In this document: one piece after another, positions 46,720 through 55,585 of the stretch
Position numbering within the stretch: the first letter of the stretch is position 1
Layout of the letters: every line of letters starts with the position of its first letter
From: Arthrobacter zhaoxinii
GTDB lineage: Bacteria > Actinomycetota > Actinomycetes > Actinomycetales > Micrococcaceae
Direction of reading: 5' to 3'
Length of the DNA: 64,000 nt
Assembly: GCF_025244925.1 (NCBI RefSeq)
Contig: NZ_CP104275.1
Location: 1,054,001-1,118,000 of the forward strand
The notes under the pieces: generated by a model
Seen by the model: only the letters and a program-made list of their open reading frames with translations
Database searches by the model: none
Told to the model about the DNA's origin: nothing
Position numbers and translations under genes: made by a program

Positions 46720-48645
46720 GTGACACTGATGACCCGATGGGGTGCAGCCCTGGACCCCGGCTCCGTCCTGCAGGAATACCCCCGCCCGCAGCTGGTGCGC
46801 GACAGCTACCTGAACCTCAACGGTTACTGGGAGTACGCCATCACCGACGCCGGCCGGAACGAGCCACCCGCAGACGGCACCTGGGACGGACGCATCCTGG
46901 TGCCGTTCTCCCCGGAAGCGGCACTGTCCGGCGTGAACCGGCAGCTGAAGCCGGACCAGGCGCTGTGGTACCGGCGCACTGTCCGGCTGCCGGCCGGATT
47001 TGCGGGGGAGCGGGTACTGCTGCATTTCGGCGCCGTCGATTCCAGCTGCACAGTGGCGGTCAACGGTATTCCGGCAGGCGGGCACGACGGCGGCTACCTT
47101 CCGTTTTCCCTCGACATCACGGACGCGTTGGCGAACCGTTCGCAGCCGGCAGGTGAGACGGGGCAGGAACCCACCGAACACGAGATCGTCGTCCGGGTAC
47201 GCGACACCAGTGATACGGGGTACCACAGCCGCGGCAAGCAGAAGCTGGACCGCGGCGGTATCTGGTACACCGCCCAGTCGGGGATCTGGCAGACCGTGTG
47301 GCTGGAATCCGTGCCGCGGACCAGCATCTCCCGGCTGGTCCTGGTGCCGGACCTTACCTCGGTCACCGCCACCGTCCTGCTCAGTGCCGACGCCGGCGCG
47401 GTCAGTGACGCCTCCGGCGCCGGCGCCGGTACCTCCGTGAGTCCCCGCGTGCCTCCCGGCCTGCGGGCCGAAATCACGGTAAGCGCCGCCGGCCGGACCG
47501 TAGCGCAGGCAGACGCCGGGCCGGGCCGGCCCGTGCGGATTCCGGTTCCCGATCCGCACCTGTGGACCCCTGAGGATCCCTTCCTCTATGACCTCGACAT
47601 CCGGCTGCTCTCCGGAGATGAGGAAATCGACCGGGTCCGGAGCTACACCGGCCTGCGGACCGTGGGCATGGGCCCGGATCCGCAGGGTCACCAGCGGCTG
47701 CTGCTGAACGGCGTCCCCTACTTCCATGCCGGACTGCTGGACCAGGGGTACTGGCCGGACGGGTTGTATACGGCGCCCTCGGATGAGGCACTGGCCTTCG
47801 ATATCGGCGCCGCGAAGGAGCTGGGCTTCACGATGCTGCGCAAGCACATCAAGATCGAACCCCTGCGCTGGTACTACCACTGTGACCGGCTGGGGATCCT
47901 GGTCTGGCAGGACCTGGTGAACGGCGGCACCACCTACCGGCACTCCGTGGTGAGCGCTCCTGCAGCCGGTGCTCCCCACCGCTCAGACAATGCCTATCTC
48001 GCCTTTGGGCGGGCGGACGCGCAGGGTCGGGAGGAGTTCCGCCGCGAACTGCACGGCACCGTGGAGCTGCTGGGCAGCAGCCCGTCGATCGCCGTGTGGG
48101 TGCCGTTCAACGAAGGCTGGGGCCAGTTCGACGCCAACGCCCTCGCGGAGGAGCTCCGCGGCCTCGATCCGACCCGGATCATCGACCACGCCAGCGGCTG
48201 GCATGACCAGGGCGGCGGAGACCTCAAGAGCGTGCATGTGTACTTCGTGCCGTTCCGGCTGCGGAAGGCCTGGCAGCGGGGCCGGCGTGCGGTGGTCCTG
48301 TCCGAATACGGCGGCTACGGCCTGCGGATCCCCGGGCACACGTTCAACGACAGGGAGTTCGGCTACCGGATATTCCGGTCCCGGCGGGACCTGCGGCGTG
48401 CCTATATCCGCCTGCATACCCGGCAGATCGAGCCGGCGGTGGCCCGCGGGCTGGCTGCCACCGTGTACACCCAGCTCACCGACGTCGAGGACGAGGTCAA
48501 CGGGCTGCTGACCTATGACCGGGCAGTGCTGAAGATCGACGCCGGCACGGTGAAGGGGCTCAACGGGCGGCTTGTCCTTGCCGCTGGGTCCGGCGCCGGC
48601 GGAGCTTCCGGACCTCCTGGACAGGCACCGCCACCAGCACCGTGA
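46720..48645 (+). CDS. Glycoside hydrolase family 2 protein
   Basis: 641 residues. Domains in order: N-terminal jelly-roll sugar-binding domain (about 20-200: LVRDSYLNLNGYWEYAI, WYRRTVRLPAGF), immunoglobulin-like domain with a Gly/Ala/Ser-rich insertion (about 228-250), and a TIM barrel. The acid/base is Glu465 in WVPFNEGWGQFDA and the nucleophile Glu529 in LSEYGGYG. It is a retaining exo-glycosidase such as a beta-galactosidase, glucuronidase or mannosidase; the sequence does not tell which. No signal peptide. The last 28 residues are low complexity and overlap, on the other strand, the end of the DUF3592 gene. Confidence 0.9.
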   Translation: MTLMTRWGAALDPGSVLQEYPRPQLVRDSYLNLNGYWEYAITDAGRNEPPADGTWDGRILVPFSPEAALSGVNRQLKPDQALWYRRTVRLPAGFAGERVLLHFGAVDSSCTVAVNGIPAGGHDGGYLPFSLDITDALANRSQPAGETGQEPTEHEIVVRVRDTSDTGYHSRGKQKLDRGGIWYTAQSGIWQTVWLESVPRTSISRLVLVPDLTSVTATVLLSADAGAVSDASGAGAGTSVSPRVPPGLRAEITVSAAGRTVAQADAGPGRPVRIPVPDPHLWTPEDPFLYDLDIRLLSGDEEIDRVRSYTGLRTVGMGPDPQGHQRLLLNGVPYFHAGLLDQGYWPDGLYTAPSDEALAFDIGAAKELGFTMLRKHIKIEPLRWYYHCDRLGILVWQDLVNGGTTYRHSVVSAPAAGAPHRSDNAYLAFGRADAQGREEFRRELHGTVELLGSSPSIAVWVPFNEGWGQFDANALAEELRGLDPTRIIDHASGWHDQGGGDLKSVHVYFVPFRLRKAWQRGRRAVVLSEYGGYGLRIPGHTFNDREFGYRIFRSRRDLRRAYIRLHTRQIEPAVARGLAATVYTQLTDVEDEVNGLLTYDRAVLKIDAGTVKGLNGRLVLAAGSGAGGASGPPGQAPPPAP

Positions 48646-49126
48646 CACCCATAAAGGCCAGCAGCCACACCATTCCACCCCTGAAGCCGTAGGTGCGCTG
48701 CCATCCGTCCACCACGGCATGGTCACCGTCCTCCGGGTTGTAGAGCACGGTCACCCGTTCGCCCTTCACGGCCTCGGGAGGTTGCGTGCCGAACATTTTC
48801 CAGCCCTTGCGGACCCGGGAATCCATGGTCCTTGCCGATCCTTCCGGACCGGCATACCGGACCTCCGCATAGGTGACGATCCGGCCGGACCGTCGGCCAT
48901 GCCGTTCCGTGTAGACACGCTCCACGATGCCCTCGGTGCGGATGCCGATGTGCGTCACGTGCCGGTCGCCTTCGACTGCCGGCACGAACACGGAGAGGCC
49001 GAGGACGGCCATGGCCAGGCACCCCAGGCCGCTTAGGAATATCACCAGGGGCGGCTGCTGCTTCGGAGTCCGGGGAGGAACCGAAAGAGTCCCGCGCCGT
49101 CGTCGTTTGGTGAATCCCGCAGCCAT
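48560..49126 (-). CDS. DUF3592 membrane protein
   Basis: 188 residues with two transmembrane helices (about 28-50 and 148-170) flanking an extracytoplasmic DUF3592 domain: TEGIVERVYTERHGRRSGRIVTYAEVRYA and GERVTVLYNPEDGDHAVVDGW. The family is of unknown function. The arginine-rich C terminus (RKLRRRRTQRQGQ) and the end of the GH2 gene are encoded on opposite strands of the same 86 bases, so one of the two C termini is unconstrained or the overlap is real. Confidence 0.8.
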   Translation of the reverse strand: MAAGFTKRRRRGTLSVPPRTPKQQPPLVIFLSGLGCLAMAVLGLSVFVPAVEGDRHVTHIGIRTEGIVERVYTERHGRRSGRIVTYAEVRYAGPEGSARTMDSRVRKGWKMFGTQPPEAVKGERVTVLYNPEDGDHAVVDGWQRTYGFRGGMVWLLAFMGVTVLVAVPVQEVRKLRRRRTQRQGQAAR

Positions 49127-49172
49127 ACAGCCCCCCCAGATGCTATCGGCCGGGCGAAGCCCGGCCCCGGAA

Positions 49173-49823
49173 CTAGATCTCTACCGGACCGTTCGCGGTG
49201 TCGAAGGTGACGGACATGATGCCCGGCGTGCCGGCGGGCGCAATCCACGTGACATCCACGTTCTCCAGCGGCTTCTCCACCGGATGGCCCAGCCAATCCG
49301 TGACCCGCGCTGCGGACCCGGCGATGGTCAGGGACTTGAGCTTCACCGATCCGGGCATGCCCGGAAGCGCGTTGGAAGGGTGCAGTTCCTCCGTGCCGTC
49401 GTCCCAGCGCAGCAGGTAGGGCACCTGCGGGTCTGCGATCAGCCCGTTGATGCCGATCTGCCGCCAGGTCAGCTCCTGGCCGTCGGGGAACTTGCGGTTG
49501 CCCGGCACGGACGCCCGGCCGAGCCGTTCCTCAAAGGGTGTGAGATCATCCACGGCAACGCACCAGCCCATCCAGCCGCCGCCGCATTCCGAGCGCTGGC
49601 GCACGGCCTGGCCGAACGGCGCCTTGTCCGACGCCGGGTGGTTCAGGACCTCCACCACCTCGACGTACTGGTTGTTGGCGAGGGGCAGGATCATATTGCG
49701 GGTACCGAATCGGGGGTGGACGCCACCCTTCACGAAATCGGCGCCGAGAGCAGCAGCAATCCTCTCGGTAGTGGCCAAAAGACCGTCGGATTCACAGGCA
49801 TAAGAAACATGGTCCAAGCGCAT
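49173..49823 (-). CDS. VOC family (glyoxalase-like domain) protein
   Basis: 216 residues from the ATG at 49823, which lies seven bases from CACAAT (49831-49836), a leaderless-type arrangement; ATG 49832 would add three residues. RLDHVSYACESDGLLATTERIAAALGADF and EVVEVLNHPASDKAPFG resemble the glyoxalase-like domain proteins that pair a large N-terminal bayonet-fold domain with a smaller C-terminal one. The metal ligands are not certain. Function unknown; it is monocistronic and convergent with the DUF3592 gene side. Confidence 0.78.
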   Translation of the reverse strand: MRLDHVSYACESDGLLATTERIAAALGADFVKGGVHPRFGTRNMILPLANNQYVEVVEVLNHPASDKAPFGQAVRQRSECGGGWMGWCVAVDDLTPFEERLGRASVPGNRKFPDGQELTWRQIGINGLIADPQVPYLLRWDDGTEELHPSNALPGMPGSVKLKSLTIAGSAARVTDWLGHPVEKPLENVDVTWIAPAGTPGIMSVTFDTANGPVEI

Positions 49824-49830
49824 GCGGCCC

Positions 49831-49836
49831 ATTGTG
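49831..49836 (-). promoter_or_regulatory. -10-like box CACAAT of the VOC gene
   Basis: On the minus strand CACAAT is followed by seven bases and the ATG at 49823. It matches the leaderless pattern seen for the CPBP gene. Confidence 0.35.
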
Positions 49837-49981
49837 GCACGTTGTGATACCCGTCTCGACCAAGGGCGGCCTAAGTGCGGAAACTTCCGCGGCGCAGCCC
49901 CGGTCCGGCGCCAAAACACTCCGTATTTTCATGGTGCGTCATAGAGGTTGCGCGACGGCGGCATATCGGTTTCCATAGGTG

Positions 49982-50105
49982 CAGGTCATGAGTGCCAGCA
50001 GATAGCCCCGGCTTGCTGGCCGGCAACCCTCCAACCGCGGTGGGGTGCCCCGGGTGAAGACCTGGCCGTACGCCAAACGGGCGTCCGGCAAGCGCGGGTC
50101 CCACG
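49982..50105 (+). promoter_or_regulatory. SAM riboswitch (SAM-IV-like) upstream of metY
   Basis: The leader begins CAGGTCATGAGTGCCAGC and contains CCCCGGCTTGCTGGCCGGCAACCC, the paired GCGGTGGGGTGCCCCGGGTGAAGACC and a closing GACCTG that pairs with CAGGTC (49982-49987 with 50059-50064). This is the core expected of SAM-IV (and related SAM-I) aptamers, with the GCGGTGGGGTGC element near 50037-50048. A 7-bp hairpin (50117-50135) lies between the aptamer and the metY ribosome site. No T run is present, so control is more likely translational. It would lower metYX expression when SAM is plentiful. Confidence 0.9.
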
Positions 50106-50177
50106 ACCCCACCGGACATCCGGCGTACCCGGATGCACCCCGGCGGCGTTGTGCGGCCCCTGGTTTGAGGGAGCATC

Positions 50178-51494
50178 ATGAGTGCAGATTGGTCATTTGA
50201 AACCCGCCAGATCCACGTAGGCCAGGAGCCCGACGCCGTCACCGGTGCACGTGCCCTGCCGATCTACCAGACCACGTCCTTCGTTTTTCCGAGTGCAGAG
50301 GCCGCCGCGAACCGGTTTGCCCTGGCCGAACTGGAACCGATCTACACCAGGATCGGCAACCCCACCCAGGAAGCGGTGGAAAACCGGATCGCTTCCCTCG
50401 AGGGCGGCGTCGGTGCCCTGCTGCTGGCGTCCGGACAGGCGGCCGAAACCTTCGCGCTGCTGAACCTGGCACAGGCCGGCGACCACGTGGTCGCCAGCCC
50501 CAGCCTCTACGGGGGGACCTACAACCTCCTGAAGCACACCCTGAAACGGTTCGGCATTGAGACCACGTTCGTGCAGGACCCGGACAACCTGGACCACTGG
50601 CGCGACGCCGTCCGGCCCAACACCAAGGCCTTCTTCGGCGAGGTGGTTTCCAACCCCCGCCAGGATGTCCTGGACCTGGAAGGCATCAGCGCCGTGGCCC
50701 ATGAGGCAGGTGTACCGCTGATCGTGGACAACACCCTGTCGACGCCGTACCTCATCCGTCCGATCGAATGGGGCGCCGACATTGTGGTCCACTCGGCCAC
50801 GAAGTACCTGGGCGGGCACGGGACGGCCATTGCCGGCGTCATCGTCGATTCGGGCAACTTCGACTTCGCCGCGGATCCGGAGAAGTTCCCCGGGTTCAAC
50901 ACCCCGGACGAAAGCTACAACGGTCTCGTCTACGCGAGAGACCTGGGCGTCAACGGGTCCCTCGGGGCCAACCTGGCGTTCATCCTCAAGGCCCGGGTCC
51001 AACTGCTGCGGGACCTCGGGTCCGCGGTATCGCCGTTCAACGCGTTCCTGATCGCCCAGGGACTGGAAACGCTGAGCCTGCGGCTGGAGCGGCACGTATC
51101 CAACGCCGTCGCCGTAGCGAACTGGCTGGAAGGCCACGACGACGTCCTGTCGGTGGCGTACGCGGGCCTGGAATCCAGTCCGTGGTTTGAGCGCGGCCGC
51201 AAATACGGGCCGCGCGGCACCGGCGCCATTGTCTCCTTCGAGATCGAGGGCGGCATCGATGCCGGCAAACGCTTCGTGGACGGCCTGGAACTGCATTCCC
51301 ATGTGGCGAATGTCGGCGATGTGCGTTCCCTGGTGATCCATCCGGCGTCGACCACCCACAGCCAGCTTGGTGCCGAAGCGCAGCTGGCCGCGGGGGTCAG
51401 CCCGGGGCTGGTCCGGCTCTCGGTGGGCATCGAGCACATCGATGACATCCTCGCGGACCTCGACGCAGGGTTCCGGGCTGCCAAGGGAGCATAG
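50178..51494 (+). CDS. metY: O-acetylhomoserine aminocarboxypropyltransferase (homocysteine synthase)
   Basis: 438 residues. A PLP enzyme of the Cys/Met metabolism family that condenses O-acetylhomoserine with sulfide to make homocysteine. The N-terminal FETRQIHVGQEPDAVTGARALPIYQTTSFVF and the PLP-lysine motif VVHSATKYLGGHGT (Lys209) are diagnostic. The conserved phosphate-binding SGQAAETFA and SPSLYGGTYNL segments are present. It follows the riboswitch with GAGGGAG at the ribosome site and is five bases from metX, so both are under SAM control. Confidence 0.96.
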   Translation: MSADWSFETRQIHVGQEPDAVTGARALPIYQTTSFVFPSAEAAANRFALAELEPIYTRIGNPTQEAVENRIASLEGGVGALLLASGQAAETFALLNLAQAGDHVVASPSLYGGTYNLLKHTLKRFGIETTFVQDPDNLDHWRDAVRPNTKAFFGEVVSNPRQDVLDLEGISAVAHEAGVPLIVDNTLSTPYLIRPIEWGADIVVHSATKYLGGHGTAIAGVIVDSGNFDFAADPEKFPGFNTPDESYNGLVYARDLGVNGSLGANLAFILKARVQLLRDLGSAVSPFNAFLIAQGLETLSLRLERHVSNAVAVANWLEGHDDVLSVAYAGLESSPWFERGRKYGPRGTGAIVSFEIEGGIDAGKRFVDGLELHSHVANVGDVRSLVIHPASTTHSQLGAEAQLAAGVSPGLVRLSVGIEHIDDILADLDAGFRAAKGA

Positions 51495-51499
51495 CCTCC

Positions 51500-52642
51500 G
51501 TGACCCGGCACCCGGCACCCCGGCATGAGCCGCTGACGGTGTCCCCGCTGCAGCACCCCGCCGATGGGGTGCTGCAGTACGCCTCCATCGGCGGACTGGA
51601 ACTGGAAACGGGCGGGTACCTGCCCGACGTCGTCCTGGCCTACGAGACGTGGGGGCAGTTGGACCCGGATGCCGGCAACGCCGTGCTGGTCCCGCATGCG
51701 CTGACCGGCAGCAGCCACGTGGCCCGGGGCAGCAGTACCGAACCGGGCTGGTGGGAGGAACTGGTGGGCCCGGGCCGGACCGTGGACACTAACCGGTACT
51801 TCGTGGTCTCGGCCAACATGCTGGGCGGCTGCTACGGCTCCACTGGACCTGCCTCCGCGGATCCGGACGGACTGCCCTGGGGATCCCGCTTTCCGTTCGT
51901 CACCATCCGGGATTCCGTCCGGGCGGAGGCGCGGCTGGCCGACCAACTGGGTATTGCGCGCTGGCATGCCGTGCTGGGCGGTTCGCTCGGGGGAGCGCGG
52001 GCGCTGGAATGGGCAGTGACCGAGCCGGACCGGGTGCTGCACTGCGGGGTGATCGCGGCGACCGCAGCCAGCACGGCGGAACAGATCGCGTTTGCCCAGG
52101 CGCAGCTGGCCGCTATCCGGCTGGATCCGGATTTCAGCGGAGGCGACTATTACAACGGCACGCCTCCGCTGACCGGCCTCGGCCTGGCCCGCCGGATTGC
52201 ACACATCACCTACCGGTCCGAACCGGAACTGGAATACCGGTTCGGGCGCACCCCCCAGGCAGCCGAAGATCCGTTCGGCGCCATGCTGCCCGCCGGAAGG
52301 GGGCGGTACTCCGTGGAGAGCTATCTGGACCACCAGGCCCGGAAGCTGGCCGGAAGATTCGACGCCAACAGCTATCTGGTCCTGACCGAGGCGCTGGTCA
52401 GCCACGACGTCGCCCGGGGCCGGGGATCCCTGCGTGCGGCGCTCGCAGGCACGGCGGCGGACTTCTTTATTGCCGCGGTCGAATCCGACCGGCTCTACTT
52501 TCCCCGGCAGTCGGCGGACCTGGCGGCAGCCCTGCCCCGGGAAACCTCCGTCCACCACATCCGGGCACCCATCGGGCATGACGGGTTCCTGACCAGCGTC
52601 CGGGAGATTTCCGGCGCTTTGAAGCGGGAGGTGTTCGGGTAG
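51500..52642 (+). CDS. metX: Homoserine O-acetyltransferase
   Basis: 380 residues from a GTG five bases after the metY stop. It makes O-acetylhomoserine, the substrate of MetY. An alpha/beta-hydrolase-fold acyltransferase with the nucleophile Ser162 in VLGGSLGGARALEWA, Asp330 in AVESDRLYFP and His360 in IGHDGFL. The conserved NMLGGCYGSTGPAS and PFVTIRD stretches precede them. Ends five bases from the convergent VOC gene, with no room for a classical terminator. Confidence 0.95.
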   Translation: MTRHPAPRHEPLTVSPLQHPADGVLQYASIGGLELETGGYLPDVVLAYETWGQLDPDAGNAVLVPHALTGSSHVARGSSTEPGWWEELVGPGRTVDTNRYFVVSANMLGGCYGSTGPASADPDGLPWGSRFPFVTIRDSVRAEARLADQLGIARWHAVLGGSLGGARALEWAVTEPDRVLHCGVIAATAASTAEQIAFAQAQLAAIRLDPDFSGGDYYNGTPPLTGLGLARRIAHITYRSEPELEYRFGRTPQAAEDPFGAMLPAGRGRYSVESYLDHQARKLAGRFDANSYLVLTEALVSHDVARGRGSLRAALAGTAADFFIAAVESDRLYFPRQSADLAAALPRETSVHHIRAPIGHDGFLTSVREISGALKREVFG

Positions 52643-52647
52643 GACGC

Positions 52648-53427
52648 TCAAGCCTCCGGGGCCGCCATCAGCCAAAACGCTGCTCCGGTGGGGTCGGCCA
52701 GCTGGACCATCCGGCCGTAGTCGGAATCCTCCGGCACACTCAACACCGATCCGCCCAGCTGCTCCGCCTGCTCGGCCGCAGCGTCGATATCCGCATGGCC
52801 GAAGTAGATCTCCCAGTGGGAGGGGATGTCCTCCGGCAGTCCCTCGGCGGCATCCATCACCCCGGCCACCGGACGGCCGTTGCTCTGCAGCGTGGAGTAG
52901 CGGAACTCGCTGGTGTCTGAGAGGACCGCCGTTTCCCAGCCGAACACGTTCCGGTAAAACTCCAGGGCCGCCGGATAGTTATTGGTCATGAGCTCGTACC
53001 AGACCGGTGCCCGGGTCTCATCGATCCGCGCGAATCCCCGGAGGGTATCCGGCTGCCAGACACCGATGGCCGCTCCGGTGGGGTCGCCGAGCACCGCCAC
53101 CGTGCCCTGGTCCAGGGCGCGCGCCGGGTCCAGCAGCACCTGCCCTCCGGCGGCGGCAGCGGAACCGGCTGTGGCACCGGCATCGTCGGAGGCAAGGTAC
53201 ACGGTCCAGAAATCCGGGAACGTGGTCTCCGGCGAGTTCTGCATCATGCCGGCCACCACGTCCCCGTTGTGCCGGAAGTGGAGGTAATGTCCGGATGCCC
53301 TGCCCAGGTCCACGGTGTCCCAGCCGAGCAGACCGGCATAGAACTCCCGGGCCCGGGCAGGATCGGAGGAGGTCAGATCCGCCCAGCAGGGTGAACCTGC
53401 AGGAAAGCGGTCGGGTGCAGCAGGCAT
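52648..53427 (-). CDS. VOC family protein with two glyoxalase-type domains
   Basis: 259 residues from the ATG at 53427, which has an AGAGGTGG ribosome site. It contains two bayonet-fold repeats of about 120 residues, each beginning with a (C/V)W(A/Y)(D/E)L motif: CWADLTSSDPARAREFYAGLLGW and VWYELMTNNYPAALEFYRNVFGW. Each ends with a DPTGA-(A/I)-(F/I)-(W/V) motif. This is the layout of actinobacterial proteins annotated as glyoxalase/bleomycin-resistance type; known relatives include hydroxylases and dioxygenase-like enzymes of unclear role. No metal site can be confirmed. Confidence 0.83.
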   Translation of the reverse strand: MPAAPDRFPAGSPCWADLTSSDPARAREFYAGLLGWDTVDLGRASGHYLHFRHNGDVVAGMMQNSPETTFPDFWTVYLASDDAGATAGSAAAAGGQVLLDPARALDQGTVAVLGDPTGAAIGVWQPDTLRGFARIDETRAPVWYELMTNNYPAALEFYRNVFGWETAVLSDTSEFRYSTLQSNGRPVAGVMDAAEGLPEDIPSHWEIYFGHADIDAAAEQAEQLGGSVLSVPEDSDYGRMVQLADPTGAAFWLMAAPEA

Positions 53428-53546
53428 GAGGGCCACCTCTTTCGGAGGAACTGCAGCGGGATATCCGCAGTTATACCAACCCCGGGAGGCGCACAACAGG
53501 GGTTTACCCCTTGCCCGCCGCGGCAATTCATGGAAGAACATTCCCC

Positions 53547-53987
53547 ATGGCAGATCGGATTTCCCTCTCTGGCCGGGCGCAGTGCACCCCGGAGGTACTC
53601 TGGCACGTACTCGTGGATAACCGGGCGTCCTGGTGGCCGGACATGGACTTCGCCCCGCACCCGGGGGCGCCCCTGAAAGAGCGGTGGAGCGAGGACGGGG
53701 TGGAGCACACCGCCACCGGCACGGTGCTGGCCGTGGCCCCGGGCAGGTTGCTCTCCTTCCGCTGGACCGCACCCGAATGGGGCGCCCACACAGTGGTCAG
53801 CTTCGAACTGACCGATGAGATAGATACCACCGGGATAGCAGTGACCGAGAGCGGCTTTGCGGCGCTCGACGCCGGTATCGGCGCGGAGCTTTCGGCAGCC
53901 CACCGCGAAGGGTGGGCCTTCCACCTGGCGAACCTGATTGAGCAGGCCGAAAAAACCGACCAGGCGCAGCAGGCCGGCGGCTCCTGA
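53547..53987 (+). CDS. SRPBCC (START-like) family protein
   Basis: 146 residues from the ATG at 53547; GGAAGA lies about ten bases upstream. The fold pattern RISLSGRAQCTPEVLWHVLVDNRASWWPDMDFAPHPG followed by GTVLAVAPGRLLSFRWTAPEWG and the final helix HREGWAFHLANLIE is typical of the SRPBCC/AHSA1 group that binds hydrophobic ligands or acts as a cochaperone-like protein. The ligand is unknown. It is convergent with the SGNH gene. Confidence 0.8.
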   Translation: MADRISLSGRAQCTPEVLWHVLVDNRASWWPDMDFAPHPGAPLKERWSEDGVEHTATGTVLAVAPGRLLSFRWTAPEWGAHTVVSFELTDEIDTTGIAVTESGFAALDAGIGAELSAAHREGWAFHLANLIEQAEKTDQAQQAGGS

Positions 53988-53998
53988 CGAAGCAGTTC

Positions 53999-54856
53999 CT
54001 AGTCGGCAGATCCCTGCGGCATCCGCCGGCCGAACATCGGTCCCGCCTCGGGGCGCTTGGCGGAGATCCCGTCACCCGAGGACTGGTGCCGCACCCGGCG
54101 GACCACCCACGGGAACAGGAACTCGCGGGCCCAGACCATGTCTTCGGAGCGGGCCGTGCGCCATTTCTTGGCGGGCAGCGGCTTGGTTTCCAGCGGCTGC
54201 AGGGAATGCGGCACCTGCAGGGTGTCCAGCACCATGGCGGCAATGGTGTGGTGTCCCAGCGGAGAGAAGTGCAGCCGGTCCGGAGCCCACATCTGCGGAT
54301 CATTCAGCTCACGGAGCGCCCACATATCGGCAATGATGGCGCCATGCCGTTGCGCCACGGTCCGCAGGTTTTCGTTGTAGATTGCCGCCCGTCCGCGGAC
54401 ACTGCCCAGCACGGGAGTGCTCCCGAGGTCCGGTCCGGTGAACAGCACAACCCCGGCACCGGTTCCGCGCAGTCGGGCAACGGCACCGTCCATGCGTTCG
54501 GCAAGCCGGTCCGGATCACCGCCGGGGCGGATCACGTCATTGCCGCCGGCGCAGATGGTGACCAGATCCGGTTTCAGGGCCAGGGCCGGTTCCAGCTGCT
54601 CGTCGATGATCTGGTTCAGCAACCGCCCACGGATGGCCAGGTTCGCGTAGGCAAAATCGGGCTGTCCGGAAGCCAGTTCCTCCGCCACACGGTCCGCCCA
54701 GCCCCGGTTGCCGCCCGGACTGTCCGGGTTGGGATCGCCAATGCCTTCGGTGAAAGAATCCCCCATGGCCACGAACCGGGACCACAGGTGCAGCGGAGGC
54801 TGCTTCTGCTGGGATTCGGGAGAAAGAGGGGCTTCGGGGAGGGAATTTGTACTCAC
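53999..54856 (-). CDS. SGNH/GDSL-type hydrolase
   Basis: 285 residues from the GTG at 54856. Block I is AMGDSFTEGIGD (nucleophile Ser34), block II has the Gly of NLAIRGRLL, block III is CAGGNDVIRP with the Asn, and block V is APDRLHFSPLGHH with Asp and His of the triad. It is a full esterase/lipase-type SGNH hydrolase; no signal peptide is visible, so it should be cytoplasmic. It is divergent from the alpha/beta hydrolase gene and shares a 66-base control region with it. Confidence 0.88.
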   Translation of the reverse strand: MSTNSLPEAPLSPESQQKQPPLHLWSRFVAMGDSFTEGIGDPNPDSPGGNRGWADRVAEELASGQPDFAYANLAIRGRLLNQIIDEQLEPALALKPDLVTICAGGNDVIRPGGDPDRLAERMDGAVARLRGTGAGVVLFTGPDLGSTPVLGSVRGRAAIYNENLRTVAQRHGAIIADMWALRELNDPQMWAPDRLHFSPLGHHTIAAMVLDTLQVPHSLQPLETKPLPAKKWRTARSEDMVWAREFLFPWVVRRVRHQSSGDGISAKRPEAGPMFGRRMPQGSAD

Positions 54857-54910
54857 CGGTCAATACTTGCAAACGGGCCCTTGGCTACGCGACCGTAGGT
54901 TCCCGCATGC

Positions 54911-54916
54911 CAGAAT
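54911..54916 (+). promoter_or_regulatory. -10-like box CAGAAT (leaderless arrangement)
   Basis: CAGAAT ends six bases before the ATG at 54923. Confidence 0.4.
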
Positions 54917-54922
54917 AAAACC

Positions 54923-55585
54923 ATGACAAACCCCGCATGGAATCCCGTTGTTCTCTGGTCAAAACCCGAAGCTGAGCGGGCAGGAACGCCGCTGCTGGTG
55001 CTCTTTCACGGGTACCTGGCCAATGAGGAGGACCTCATGGGACTGGCGGACCACCTGCCCGAAGACTTCACAATCGCCTCGGTCCGGGCACCGCAGGCCT
55101 CCGGCCCGGGCTACACCTGGTTCCCGCTGATGAGCGACGCGGACTACTCGGTGGACGCCGTCGTGGAGTCCGTGGCGGACGTCGCCGCCTGGCTCGACAC
55201 CGTACGGGACAATCACACCAGTGTGAGCCTGCTGGGCTTTTCGATGGGCATGGCCGTGGCCACCACCCTGCTGCGGCACCGCCCGCGGGACTTTGCCGCC
55301 GTCGTCGGACTCTCCGGTTTCGTGGTCCCGTCACAGGACAACCCGTTCTTCCACGACGACGAACTGGAGCCGGGCGGCATGCAGTTCTTCTGGGGGCGGG
55401 ACCAGGCAGACCCGGTCATCGACGCACCGCGGATCGAGTACACGCACGCCTGGCTCAATGCCCACACCGCGCTGACCAAGATCCTCTACTCGAACATGGG
55501 CCACGGCATCAATATGCAGGAGCTGGGCCACGTGAAGGAGTTCCTGACGCACACGGTGCTGCGCGCCGGAACCCGGACGAGCTAG
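54923..55585 (+). CDS. Alpha/beta hydrolase of the phospholipase/carboxylesterase type
   Basis: 220 residues. The oxyanion-hole segment LLVLFHGYLANEEDLMGLADHL and the nucleophile elbow LLGFSMGMAVA (Ser107) identify the carboxylesterase family (PF02230). The later GRDQADPVID carries the Asp and NMGHGINMQE the His. Soluble, with no signal peptide. It is divergent from the SGNH hydrolase gene. Its stop codon TAG shares a CTAG with the S4-domain gene coming from the other strand. Confidence 0.87.
   Translation: MTNPAWNPVVLWSKPEAERAGTPLLVLFHGYLANEEDLMGLADHLPEDFTIASVRAPQASGPGYTWFPLMSDADYSVDAVVESVADVAAWLDTVRDNHTSVSLLGFSMGMAVATTLLRHRPRDFAAVVGLSGFVVPSQDNPFFHDDELEPGGMQFFWGRDQADPVIDAPRIEYTHAWLNAHTALTKILYSNMGHGINMQELGHVKEFLTHTVLRAGTRTS

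Noticed and set aside
49948..50181. Open frame across the SAM riboswitch
   Set aside because: The conserved RNA structure explains the sequence; the protein has no family features.
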